7,766 nt of DNA from an uncultured Eubacteriales bacterium (GTDB taxonomy: Bacteria; Bacillota; Clostridia; Oscillospirales; Acutalibacteraceae): contig CABQAC010000095.1 of the NCBI GenBank assembly GCA_902462035.1, positions 1-7,766 on the forward strand. Direction: 5' to 3'. Under the pieces are notes generated by a model, which was not told where the DNA came from, searched no databases, and was given only the letters and a program-made list of their open reading frames with translations. The position numbers were made by a program, and so were the translations under genes. Of this stretch, positions 1 through 6,208 are shown piece by piece; position 1 is the first letter of the stretch, and every line of letters begins with the position of its first letter.

Positions 1-13
1 TTTAATTATCATA

Positions 14-43
14 AAACGCCCGGCGCGTCCGCCCCGGGCGTTT
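14..43 (-). terminator. Rho-independent terminator of the iscS-thiI-sortase operon
   Basis: A 10-bp perfect inverted repeat (14-23 with 34-43, AAACGCCCGG against CCGGGCGTTT) encloses a 10-base loop. Read on the minus strand it lies 30 bases after the stop codon of the last operon gene and is followed by TTTTAT. The plus strand also continues into a T-rich tract (41-52), so it may also end a gene entering from the left. Confidence 0.8.
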
Positions 44-73
44 CTTTGTTTATTCGGGGCCGCCGTCAGCCGG

Positions 74-730
74 CTAAAGCAAAAAATCCGGGTGGTATAA
101 CCGGTAAACCAGGAACAAAAAAATCAGCACCGCGATCAAACCCAAAGCGCAGACCAGCGCCCACCACCCCTTCGACCGCCCGTGACCGGCTTTCAGCGGC
201 CGCGGCTGTTCCAAAACCGCACGCACATCCGCCGGGTCGTCTTTCCGGAGCGGTTGTGCCGCCGGAACAGGCAATTCCAACGGCGCCAAACCGCAGTTTG
301 CTTGCAGGTAGCCCTCTGCCGAAGCCAGCGCATCTTTTAGCGCCGCCGGGTCATCCTGCAGCAAAAAAAGCACCTGTTCCCCCTGGCGGAGCGCGGCGCC
401 GCAGCATTCCCCCGCCTGATTTTCTAGGGGAATAGACCCGTTGAGTACCGCGCCGGCCATCCCTGACGCCTTTTGTTGGTATAGGGGCAAATGCAGGGCG
501 GCGGACAGCACCGCCTTGGTATTCGAACGTTCCTCTGTCCCCAGCCCGCCCACAATCCAAACGAAGTGGCTGCGGGGCACCGCCTCCCCTAACCGTTTGA
601 CCAGTTGTTCCGGGGAAAACGCGCCGCTTAAGCCCGCCAGTTCGATCCGGTAGCGGGCGAATAGATCCAACAGCGGCTGACGGTTGATTTCGGTCTGCTT
701 GGTTTTATAAAAAATAATTTCCGCTTTCAT
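74..730 (-). CDS. Tail-anchored membrane protein with a degenerate CinA/MoCF-like domain
   Basis: This is a 218-residue protein of unknown function. The first 135 or so residues follow the plan of the CinA N-terminal (molybdopterin-binding-like, MoCF) fold. There is an opening KAEII strand, a VWIVGGLG stretch (57-64) followed by T-K-hydrophobic residues where CinA has GGLGPTxDDxT, and then N104-x-x-G107-x-x-x-G111 and LFLLQDDP (121-128), where CinA has NPxGxAPG and a LPGVP-type turn. The acidic residues of the CinA motif are replaced (EERSNT at 66-71), so the domain is probably not catalytic in the known way. A basic, proline-containing linker (about 150-188) leads to one C-terminal membrane helix (about 189-209) with a short tail. 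The positive charges before the helix suggest the domain stays in the cytoplasm. The start overlaps the sortase stop as ATGA, and with only a weak Shine-Dalgarno (GGGAG, about 10 bases upstream) translation is probably coupled. The family assignment is by eye; the membrane anchor is the firmer part. Confidence 0.8.
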   Translation of the reverse strand: MKAEIIFYKTKQTEINRQPLLDLFARYRIELAGLSGAFSPEQLVKRLGEAVPRSHFVWIVGGLGTEERSNTKAVLSAALHLPLYQQKASGMAGAVLNGSIPLENQAGECCGAALRQGEQVLFLLQDDPAALKDALASAEGYLQANCGLAPLELPVPAAQPLRKDDPADVRAVLEQPRPLKAGHGRSKGWWALVCALGLIAVLIFLFLVYRLYHPDFLL

Positions 731-1734
731 CCCGCCATCTCTCCCGTGGATTCCTTTTGGTAAAAGGCCTGGTAGTTTTCCTCTATCTGTTCTTCGGTCG
801 GTCTTTCCTTCTTGTAAGTGGAATAGTACATGTTGGGGTAAAGCGCCGCCTTGTTTACTTCAAACTGATAGCATGCGCGCACATACTCCTCGGTTTCTCC
901 CTCCCGCAGCTTGCGGGCCACCACAATCAGCCGGTCGCCGTAAAACGCATAGTCGCAAGTGGAAAACACCATCAGCTGGTCTTGGTACTGAACATCGTCC
1001 TGGATGTTGTACAACGAGCGGATCCGCATTTTTTTAATAAAGTCGCCGAATGCGCTTTCGGTCGCGTATTGGGTGTTGTAATAAACAAAATCGTCCCCAT
1101 GGGAAATGTCGGAACTGGCGCGGCAGATGCCGATGATTTTCCATTTTCCGTCACGATACAGACTGTCAAAGGTAAAAACCGGGTTTTGCTTGAGGAAGTC
1201 CGCATTTTTAAATTTCATCAGTTGTCCAAACATCTCGTCGCTGTCTTCCATATTATGTCCGTACATGACGAGTACCTGGGACGGGCTGGGCAAAAAAGAA
1301 CAAGCGTCGGAAATATATAGGCTGCCGAGCTTATTATATTTTTTTTCCGCATCCCGTTTCAGATAAAAATCATGCCCGTCCGGCTTGAAAAAAACCGGAT
1401 AGTTCAGCGTGGTGTTAGGCACCGTCAGCCAGCCGATGACGTCTTCGTTAAGCTCCAGCAAAGGCTCGAATTTTTCGTTCACGACCGGTTCTTTGGGCTC
1501 GTCTTCCCCGCCGGGCTCTTGGCTGGCGACCGGCGTTTTGTCCGGGACGGAGGGCGTATACAGCTGCTGGAACCGCGACAAGCTCTGCCGGTTCAGGTAC
1601 GGCACCAGCACCAACTCGTAGCCCAAGTAGCCCGAGGATCCGAGAAACACCGCCAGGGCAACGATAAACGCAACCCTGCGGACGATAGCTTTTTTCTTTT
1701 TTTGCCGCGTCGCCTGCTGCTCATTTTTTTTCAT
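727..1734 (-). CDS. Class B sortase
   Basis: This is a membrane-anchored cysteine transpeptidase that cleaves sorting signals of secreted proteins and joins them to cell-wall or pilin amines. The 335-residue product has a lysine-rich N terminus, a membrane helix (about 20-46), and a proline/acidic linker (about 60-88). The sortase B core follows (about 89-277), opening with the typical DVIGWLTVPNTTLNYPV block (98-114). The catalytic triad is visible: His160 in YGHNM, Cys260 in STCDY, and Arg268 in GDRLIVV. About 58 charged and aromatic residues follow the core, which makes the protein longer than most sortase B enzymes. The start is supported by AAAGGAG eight bases upstream. It lies 24 bases after thiI and overlaps the next gene by 4 bases, so it is probably the third gene of the operon. 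No protein with an LPxTG- or NPxTN-like sorting signal is encoded here, so its substrate is unknown. Confidence 0.95.
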   Translation of the reverse strand: MKKNEQQATRQKKKKAIVRRVAFIVALAVFLGSSGYLGYELVLVPYLNRQSLSRFQQLYTPSVPDKTPVASQEPGGEDEPKEPVVNEKFEPLLELNEDVIGWLTVPNTTLNYPVFFKPDGHDFYLKRDAEKKYNKLGSLYISDACSFLPSPSQVLVMYGHNMEDSDEMFGQLMKFKNADFLKQNPVFTFDSLYRDGKWKIIGICRASSDISHGDDFVYYNTQYATESAFGDFIKKMRIRSLYNIQDDVQYQDQLMVFSTCDYAFYGDRLIVVARKLREGETEEYVRACYQFEVNKAALYPNMYYSTYKKERPTEEQIEENYQAFYQKESTGEMAG

Positions 1735-1758
1735 TTCGCTATCTCCTTTCGCGCGGTT

Positions 1759-2952
1759 TCACGATTCCGCGCGACCGCCCACGTGCCGTTTGCGCACGTT
1801 GCTAATCGCGCGTTCCATCAGCGCTTCGCCGTCCAGCGCCTCCTCCGCCTGGAGCACATACTGCAAGATGGGTTTGGTCCTGGGGTGCTTGGGGGTAAAC
1901 ACCGTGCAACAGTCTTCATACGGCAAAATAGAGGTTTCGAAGGTATCAATTTTACGGGAAATGGTGACAATTTCCTCTTTATCCATACCGATCAAAGGGC
2001 GAAAAACCGGAATGGCGGCCGCCTGGTCGGTACAGGCAATGGCATGAATGGTCTGGCTTGCCACCTGGCCCAGGCTTTCCCCGGTGACCAGCGCCTGGCA
2101 ATTGGTGCGCGCCGCGATGCGGGAAGCGATTTTCATCATATAACGGCGCATTAGGATGGTAAACAGTTCTTCCGGGCAGTGTTCCCGCAGCTGCTCCTGA
2201 ATTTCGGTAAACGGCACCACGTGCATAACCATATGCCCCGCGTATTCGCCCACTTTTTGCAGCAGGGACGCCACCTTTTCTTCCGCGCGCTCGCTGGTAT
2301 AAGGGGGGCTGGCAAAATGGATGGGCACCAATTCCACCCCGCGTTTTGCCATCATCCATGCGGCAACCGGGCTGTCGATGCCGCCGGAGATGAGCACCGC
2401 GGCCCTTCCCCCAGTCCCAACCGGCATGCCGCCCGCGCCCTTGATTACCCCGCCGCGGATATATGCGCCGAAGTCCCGGATTTCCACCGTCACGGTGACG
2501 TCCGGATGATGGACGTCCACCGACAGATGTGCAAACTGGCCGAGCAGCGCTTCCCCCACCTGCGCGCATATTTCAGGCGAGGTCAGGGGAAACCGCTTGT
2601 CCGCCCGTTTGGCTTCCACCTTGAAGGTTGCGCAGTCATTCAGCAGCGGGGCCAGGTATTCCCCTGCCGCTTTTAAGATCACGGCCATATCCTTTTCCAC
2701 CACGCACGCGCGGGAAAGCGCCGCAATGCCAAATACCTTGGCCGCTTTTTCCGCCGCCAAATCCAAATCGTCCCCCTGGCCCTGCGGGGTTACCGTCAGG
2801 GTGGACTGGGCGTTCTGGATGGTAAAACGGCCGGCGGCTGAAAGACTGTGTTTTAAGTTTTTGACCAGCACGTCCTCGAAGGTACGGCGATTAAGGCCCT
2901 TCATGGCGAGTTCGCCGAATTTAACGAGCAATACTTCTTTCAATTTTTCCAT
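1759..2952 (-). CDS. thiI: tRNA 4-thiouridine synthase ThiI (short form)
   Basis: ThiI adenylates uridine 8 of tRNA and inserts sulfur to make 4-thiouridine; in some bacteria it also supplies sulfur for the thiamine thiazole. The 397 residues show the N-terminal ferredoxin-like and THUMP RNA-binding regions (about 1-165, with KFGELAMKGLNRRTFE at 11-26). The PP-loop AANH domain follows, with the ATP-binding SGGIDSP (189-195) and GESLGQVASQ (291-300). The Cys348-Cys349 pair in YEDCC probably holds the conserved cysteine matching E. coli Cys344. There is no C-terminal rhodanese domain; this is the normal Gram-positive form, in which a dedicated cysteine desulfurase passes sulfur directly. That desulfurase is encoded 15 bases upstream. 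The ATG follows AAAAAGGA with a short 4-base spacing. Confidence 0.97.
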   Translation of the reverse strand: MEKLKEVLLVKFGELAMKGLNRRTFEDVLVKNLKHSLSAAGRFTIQNAQSTLTVTPQGQGDDLDLAAEKAAKVFGIAALSRACVVEKDMAVILKAAGEYLAPLLNDCATFKVEAKRADKRFPLTSPEICAQVGEALLGQFAHLSVDVHHPDVTVTVEIRDFGAYIRGGVIKGAGGMPVGTGGRAAVLISGGIDSPVAAWMMAKRGVELVPIHFASPPYTSERAEEKVASLLQKVGEYAGHMVMHVVPFTEIQEQLREHCPEELFTILMRRYMMKIASRIAARTNCQALVTGESLGQVASQTIHAIACTDQAAAIPVFRPLIGMDKEEIVTISRKIDTFETSILPYEDCCTVFTPKHPRTKPILQYVLQAEEALDGEALMERAISNVRKRHVGGRAES

Positions 2953-2967
2953 TCCATCCTTTTTAGG

Positions 2968-4104
2968 CTATCTGGCCCTGGCCAGTGTCTGCATTCCATC
3001 CCCCAGGGCCTCGATCAATTGGTCGATATCCTCTGAGGTATTCGTGTGCGAAAAGCTGATCCGAAGCGCCGAGTCGATTCTAGCGGCAGGCAGGTTCATA
3101 GCGGCCAGCACATGGCTTTTTTTTCCTTTGGAGCAGGCGGATCCGCTGGATACATAAACGCCCCGGGACGCGAGATGGTGGAGCATGGGTTCCGACCGGA
3201 TGCCCATTACCGAAATATTGATCATATACGGCAGCGCATTGTCCGGGGAATTGACCAGAATCCCACCCAACCCCCGCAGCCTATCCAAGCACCGGTCCCG
3301 CAGCGCCGACACCCGTTCCAAAGATTGGGGCCAGGGCGGAAGCGCGGCGACAGCGGCGCCAAACCCCGCGATCAGCGGGACGGGTTCGGTTCCAGGGCGC
3401 AAACGGCCCTCTTGGCCGCCGCCGTATACTTGGGGCAGAATCCGGCAATTTTTGGCGTGATACAACGCTCCCACCCCTTTGGGGCCATGGATTTTATGGG
3501 CGCTGATTGTCAGCAAGTCCGCTCCCAGCTTGCGGGGAACGACCTGGCATTTGCCGAACGCCTGCACCGCGTCCACATGCACCACGGCGGGCGCTTGGGT
3601 CCGCTTAACCGCCCGGGCCATTGCTTCCACCGGCTGGACGGCTCCGGTTTCGTTGTTGACCAGCTGCATGCTGACAAAAACCGTATCGCTGTTGACCGCG
3701 TCAAACACCGCTTGCTCCGGTACCACGCCGGTGGCGTCCGGCTGCAGCAGAACCAGCTCAAAGCCCTCTTTTTCCGCCTGGCGTGCCGCCTCCAGCACCG
3801 ATGCGTGCTCTATGGCAGACACGACGATGCGGGTTCCAAGCCGCTTGCGCGCCCTCACGGCGCCCAGCAGGGCCAGGTTGTTCGCTTCGGTTCCGCCGGA
3901 GGTAAAAGTCAGTTCGGCGCTTTGGCAGCCGAGCGCCGAAGCAATCCGTTCCCGGGCCGCGGATACTTCCCGCTCCGCTTCCAGCCCCAAGGTATGCAGG
4001 GAGGAGGGGTTTCCATATTTTTCAGTCATCATCTCCAGCACCTTGTCCGCCGCAGGTTTGCACACTTGCGTGGTGGCGCTGTTGTCCAGGTATGCGATAC
4101 GCAA
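2968..4104 (-). CDS. Cysteine desulfurase, NifS/IscS family (ThiI partner)
   Basis: This is a pyridoxal-phosphate enzyme that removes sulfur from cysteine and carries it as a persulfide. In 378 residues it shows the opening YLDNSATT (5-12), GNPSS (31-35), SGGTEANN (69-76), the ring-stacking His100, Asp178 in HVDAVQ, the PLP lysine Lys204 in SAHKIHGPKG, and a GGGQEGRLRPGTEP block (228-241). The mobile loop SSGSACSKGKKSH has Cys324 as the likely persulfide carrier. Its position directly ahead of thiI points to the dedicated sulfur donor for ThiI (called NifZ in Bacillus subtilis) rather than the general Fe-S cluster enzyme; no iscU or suf gene is nearby. The start is TTG: GGGGAGG lies 8 bases upstream, an in-frame stop lies just above, and no ATG gives the family's usual N terminus. 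Confidence 0.96.
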   Translation of the reverse strand: MRIAYLDNSATTQVCKPAADKVLEMMTEKYGNPSSLHTLGLEAEREVSAARERIASALGCQSAELTFTSGGTEANNLALLGAVRARKRLGTRIVVSAIEHASVLEAARQAEKEGFELVLLQPDATGVVPEQAVFDAVNSDTVFVSMQLVNNETGAVQPVEAMARAVKRTQAPAVVHVDAVQAFGKCQVVPRKLGADLLTISAHKIHGPKGVGALYHAKNCRILPQVYGGGQEGRLRPGTEPVPLIAGFGAAVAALPPWPQSLERVSALRDRCLDRLRGLGGILVNSPDNALPYMINISVMGIRSEPMLHHLASRGVYVSSGSACSKGKKSHVLAAMNLPAARIDSALRISFSHTNTSEDIDQLIEALGDGMQTLARAR

Positions 4105-4112
4105 AAGGAAAG

Positions 4113-4119
4113 CCTCCCC
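4113..4119 (-). promoter_or_regulatory. Ribosome binding site fixing the TTG start of the cysteine desulfurase
   Basis: On the minus strand GGGGAGG lies 8 bases before TTG at 4104. The ATG further upstream is out of frame and the desulfurase frame is closed by TGA just above, so TTG is the best start. Confidence 0.7.
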
Positions 4120-4137
4120 GTCATTTCAACTTCTTTT

Positions 4138-4166
4138 ATTATACCGGCCGCCAGGAAGTTTTGCAA
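4138..4166 (-). promoter_or_regulatory. Sigma-A-type promoter of the desulfurase-thiI-sortase operon
   Basis: On the minus strand there is a perfect -10 TATAAT (4138-4143) and a -35 TTGCAA (4161-4166, 4 of 6 consensus) with an ideal 17-base spacer. Transcription should begin near 4131, giving a leader of about 27 bases that contains only the ribosome binding site, so no riboswitch or attenuator fits downstream of this start. Confidence 0.75.
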
Positions 4167-4178
4167 CCGTGCCGCCCG

Positions 4179-4207
4179 GTATATTCCAAATGCTTCTGGA
4201 AAAAATA
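4179..4207 (+). promoter_or_regulatory. Possible sigma-G-like promoter of ypeB (weak)
   Basis: GTATA (4179-4183) matches the -35 type used by forespore sigma G, and AAAAATA (4201-4207) matches five of seven positions of CATAATA, with a 17-base spacer. ypeB is known as a forespore sigma-G gene in Bacillus, which is why this was sought. The -10 match is poor and the site may be chance. No sigma-A-like promoter stood out on this strand. Confidence 0.2.
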
Positions 4208-4271
4208 GCGGAAAAGACGCGAACCGTCGGTTTCGAACCAAACGGGACCGAAACGCGATAGATGTCTGTTC

Positions 4272-4278
4272 GAAAGGA
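4272..4278 (+). promoter_or_regulatory. Ribosome binding site deciding the ypeB start
   Basis: GAAAGGA ends on the first base of an in-frame ATG at 4278, too close to serve that codon. It lies 11 bases before the second in-frame ATG at 4290, which is followed by the lysine-rich start expected before a membrane helix. Confidence 0.65.
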
Positions 4279-4289
4279 TGATCGTCAAC

Positions 4290-5648
4290 ATGAAAAAACC
4301 GCTGCAAAACAAGACGTGGATCCGTATCACCAGCTTTTTGATCGCCGGCGTAGTGGTGCTGGGCGGCTTTTCTTACCTGGGGTTCAGCGCGGCCTCCCGT
4401 TACCGCACCAATCTGGAGATTGGCTACAAGCGGGCGATGGAGGAACTTTCCACCTACATCTCCAATATCGAGAACGCCTTAAACAAGGGGGTTTACGCGG
4501 CGTCCGCCCCGCAGGTTGTGGGGTTATCGGCAAAGCTGCTGCGGGAAAGCGGCTGCGCCAAAACCTGTTTAAGCCAGCTTTCGTTCGGCGATGTCCGCAC
4601 CGACTCGTTAAACCGTTTCATTGCTCAAACCGGCGCCTTTGCCATGACCCTCTCCCATAAGGCCGCATCCGGAGAACCGCTGGTCCAATCGGATTACGAC
4701 ACATTGGCAACCTTGGAGTCCTATGCCAAGGAAATCAGCGCATCCATCCAGGATATCGAAACCGATCTGCTGAACCACTACAACGTGGACGAGGGCATTC
4801 AGGTGTTCTGGGACCGGTACTCCGCTTCGCTGGAAACCGCGGCCAAGACGCCGGTGGCGGACGGCTTCCGCCAGATTGAGGAAGGTTTTACCGATTACCC
4901 CACCCTGATTTATGACGGCCCCTTTTCCGACCATATTTTGCAGCGGACCGCCAAACTGACCCAGGGCAGGTCGGAAGTGACTGCCGAGGTGGCGCTGGCG
5001 GCGGCGGCCAATTTCACCGGCGCGGCGGCCGGGCAGTTTGCCGAGCAAAACGGGGAAGCGGGCAATTTGCCCACCTTTTCCTTTGCCGCAGGGGACCTGT
5101 CCATCGATGTGACGAAGCAGGGCGGCCTTGTGCTACGGATGATCCAGTCCCGGACGGTGGAAGCGGAAAAAATCAATCTAAACTTGGCGCTGGACAACGC
5201 CAACCGGTTTTTGCAGCAGCACGGCATCAAGGATATGAAAGAAAGCTATTACGCCATCGCAAACGGCATTTGCACCATCAATTTTGCGGGCTACGAAAAC
5301 GGCGTGGTGCTCTACCCGGATTTAATCAAGGTGGGTGTGGCGATGGACAACGGCTCCATCGTATTATATGACGCAACCGGCTATATCATGAATCATACCG
5401 CGCGGCAGCTGCCCGCGCCTAAGCTGACCGCGGAACAGGCGCAGCAAAAGCTAAGCCCCGCTTTGTCGGTGGTGTCGTCCGGCCTTGCGGTGGTGCCCAC
5501 CGAAGGCCAGAACGAAAAACTCTGCTACGAATTCAAATGCACCGGCAAGGAGGGCGAGGAGGTTTTGGTCTACCTCAATGTCCAAACCGGTTTGGAAGAA
5601 CAAATATTAATCCTTCTCAAAAGCGACAACGGCATTTTGGCTTATTAA
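4290..5648 (+). CDS. ypeB: Spore germination protein YpeB
   Basis: YpeB is a spore inner-membrane protein that stabilises and restrains the cortex-lytic enzyme SleB until germination. The 452 residues (from the ATG at 4290) start with MKKPLQNK and one membrane helix (about 14-34). An alpha-helical YpeB region follows (about 40-190), with recognisable blocks such as the segment around SNIENALNKGVY and the later SGCAKTCLSQLSFGDV. The C-terminal half (about 225-452) consists of repeated PepSY-like beta-alpha units. These include DLIKVGVAMDNGSIVLYDA followed by GYIMNH, and the terminal LNVQTGLEEQILILLK. The length fits the family (about 450). The usual neighbour sleB is absent: upstream is the divergent desulfurase and downstream a convergent gene. 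A bidirectional terminator ends it. The alternative ATG at 4278 would add four residues. Confidence 0.93.
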   Translation: MKKPLQNKTWIRITSFLIAGVVVLGGFSYLGFSAASRYRTNLEIGYKRAMEELSTYISNIENALNKGVYAASAPQVVGLSAKLLRESGCAKTCLSQLSFGDVRTDSLNRFIAQTGAFAMTLSHKAASGEPLVQSDYDTLATLESYAKEISASIQDIETDLLNHYNVDEGIQVFWDRYSASLETAAKTPVADGFRQIEEGFTDYPTLIYDGPFSDHILQRTAKLTQGRSEVTAEVALAAAANFTGAAAGQFAEQNGEAGNLPTFSFAAGDLSIDVTKQGGLVLRMIQSRTVEAEKINLNLALDNANRFLQQHGIKDMKESYYAIANGICTINFAGYENGVVLYPDLIKVGVAMDNGSIVLYDATGYIMNHTARQLPAPKLTAEQAQQKLSPALSVVSSGLAVVPTEGQNEKLCYEFKCTGKEGEEVLVYLNVQTGLEEQILILLKSDNGILAY

Positions 5649-5731
5649 CGGGGAGCAAAAAGAGTTTTTGTTTCATTCGTATTGCTAAAGCTCTTTTCGG
5701 ATCTCCGGCATAACCAAAAGTTTTCTTTCAT

Positions 5732-5767
5732 AAAAAGGCCGCGAAACGTAGGTTCCGCGGCCTTTTT
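5732..5767. terminator. Bidirectional terminator between ypeB and the small membrane protein gene
   Basis: A perfect 12-bp inverted repeat (AAAAAGGCCGCG at 5732-5743 against CGCGGCCTTTTT at 5756-5767) has a 12-base loop. It ends in five T residues on either strand, so it can stop ypeB on the plus strand and the small gene on the minus strand. Confidence 0.9.
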
Positions 5768-5777
5768 AACCGGTAGG

Positions 5778-6029
5778 CTATTGATCTTTTTTGTTTGATA
5801 GATCGCGTTCCCGCATTACGTTCTCTAACAGCCGAATATTTTCGCTGACATCCTTTTGAATCGTCCCGAGTATTGAACCGGCGAGCAAAAAGAATAGGGC
5901 CGTTCCAAGAAATACGTAAACCCCAGTCTCCTTGCCGGAGGCAAAAGAAATCACCAAAAAAAGGAAAGACAAAAAAGCCAGCACGTACAGGACCATCTTA
6001 TACCGCCGCGTTCTTTCCAATATAAACAT
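5778..6029 (-). CDS. Small two-helix membrane protein of unknown function
   Basis: I do not recognise this 83-residue protein. It has a basic N terminus (RTRRYK, residues 6-11), a first membrane helix (about 12-31), a short polar turn (SGKETG), a second helix (about 37-57), and a charged cytoplasmic tail rich in Glu, Arg and Lys that could form a short helix (about 60-83). Basic residues at the N terminus and a charged tail suggest both ends face the cytoplasm. The chosen ATG at 6029 has AGGAGG 8 bases upstream; a GTG at 6035 would be only 2 bases from it. The gene stands alone, with its own promoter and a shared terminator. Its base composition (about 44% GC over 220 counted bases) is well below that of the flanking genes (about 60% in a sampled part of ypeB), which hints at a recent arrival or the usual bias of membrane genes. 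Possible roles such as a toxin-like or stress membrane peptide cannot be told apart. Confidence 0.75.
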   Translation of the reverse strand: MFILERTRRYKMVLYVLAFLSFLFLVISFASGKETGVYVFLGTALFFLLAGSILGTIQKDVSENIRLLENVMRERDLSNKKDQ

Positions 6030-6037
6030 CGGCACAT

Positions 6038-6043
6038 CCTCCT
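6038..6043 (-). promoter_or_regulatory. Ribosome binding site choosing ATG over GTG for the small membrane protein
   Basis: Consensus AGGAGG lies 8 bases before ATG at 6029 and only 2 bases before an in-frame GTG at 6035, so the ATG is preferred. Confidence 0.8.
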
Positions 6044-6070
6044 ATTGAATACGATATTCCGAATGGAATG

Positions 6071-6099
6071 ATTATATACTCGTTTGATAAAAATGTAAA
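6071..6099 (-). promoter_or_regulatory. Sigma-A-type promoter of the small membrane protein gene
   Basis: On the minus strand a -35 TTTACA (6094-6099, 5 of 6) and a perfect -10 TATAAT (6071-6076) are separated by exactly 17 bases. The predicted start is near 6064, leaving a leader of about 35 bases with the consensus AGGAGG. This is the strongest promoter match in the window and implies active vegetative expression. Confidence 0.8.
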
Positions 6100-6162
6100 G
6101 GAAATACGATTGTGACAACGCATTAGCACAGGCTTAAGCGAGGCTTTTCGCGCTTTTAGAAA

Positions 6163-6188
6163 GCAGGCGGACAGCTTTCGCCGCCTGC
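6163..6188 (-). terminator. Probable terminator of the AraC-type regulator gene
   Basis: An 8-bp GC-rich inverted repeat (GCAGGCGG against CCGCCTGC) with a 10-base loop lies about 20 bases after the regulator's stop. On the minus strand it is followed by only TTTCT, so it is a modest terminator. It separates the regulator from the downstream promoter at 6071-6099. Confidence 0.55.
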
Positions 6189-6208
6189 CTGCCGTTACAA
6201 AAAAAGAA

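Noticed and set aside
46..435. Proline- and alanine-rich plus-strand frame at the left edge.
   Set aside because: It starts in the terminator tail and lies opposite the tail-anchored protein; the composition is typical of an antisense shadow.
1372..2154. 260-codon open frame on the plus strand across the sortase-thiI junction.
   Set aside because: It lies opposite two well-supported genes, has no start signal, and resembles no family; it is a codon-bias shadow.
4221..4260. Small inverted repeat (GTTTCG at 4230-4235 with CGAAAC at 4249-4254) upstream of ypeB as a possible operator or leader structure.
   Set aside because: Only 6 bp with a 13-base loop in GC-rich DNA; too short to support a function.
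3046..4281. Long open frame on the plus strand opposite the cysteine desulfurase (also a second one at 3479-4261).
   Set aside because: The minus strand encodes a complete desulfurase with all motifs. The plus-strand frames give compositionally odd proteins rich in Arg, Gln and His, have no ribosome binding site, and are expected in GC-rich DNA opposite a real gene.
4278..4289. Upstream ATG as the ypeB start.
   Set aside because: The purine-rich ribosome binding site abuts this codon, whereas the ATG at 4290 has workable spacing and a typical pre-helix N terminus.
5656..5697. A/T hairpins just after ypeB (CAAAAA with TTTTTG; AAAAGAG with CTCTTTT).
   Set aside because: They are AT-only or have long loops and lack a following T tract; the GC-rich hairpin at 5732-5767 explains termination.
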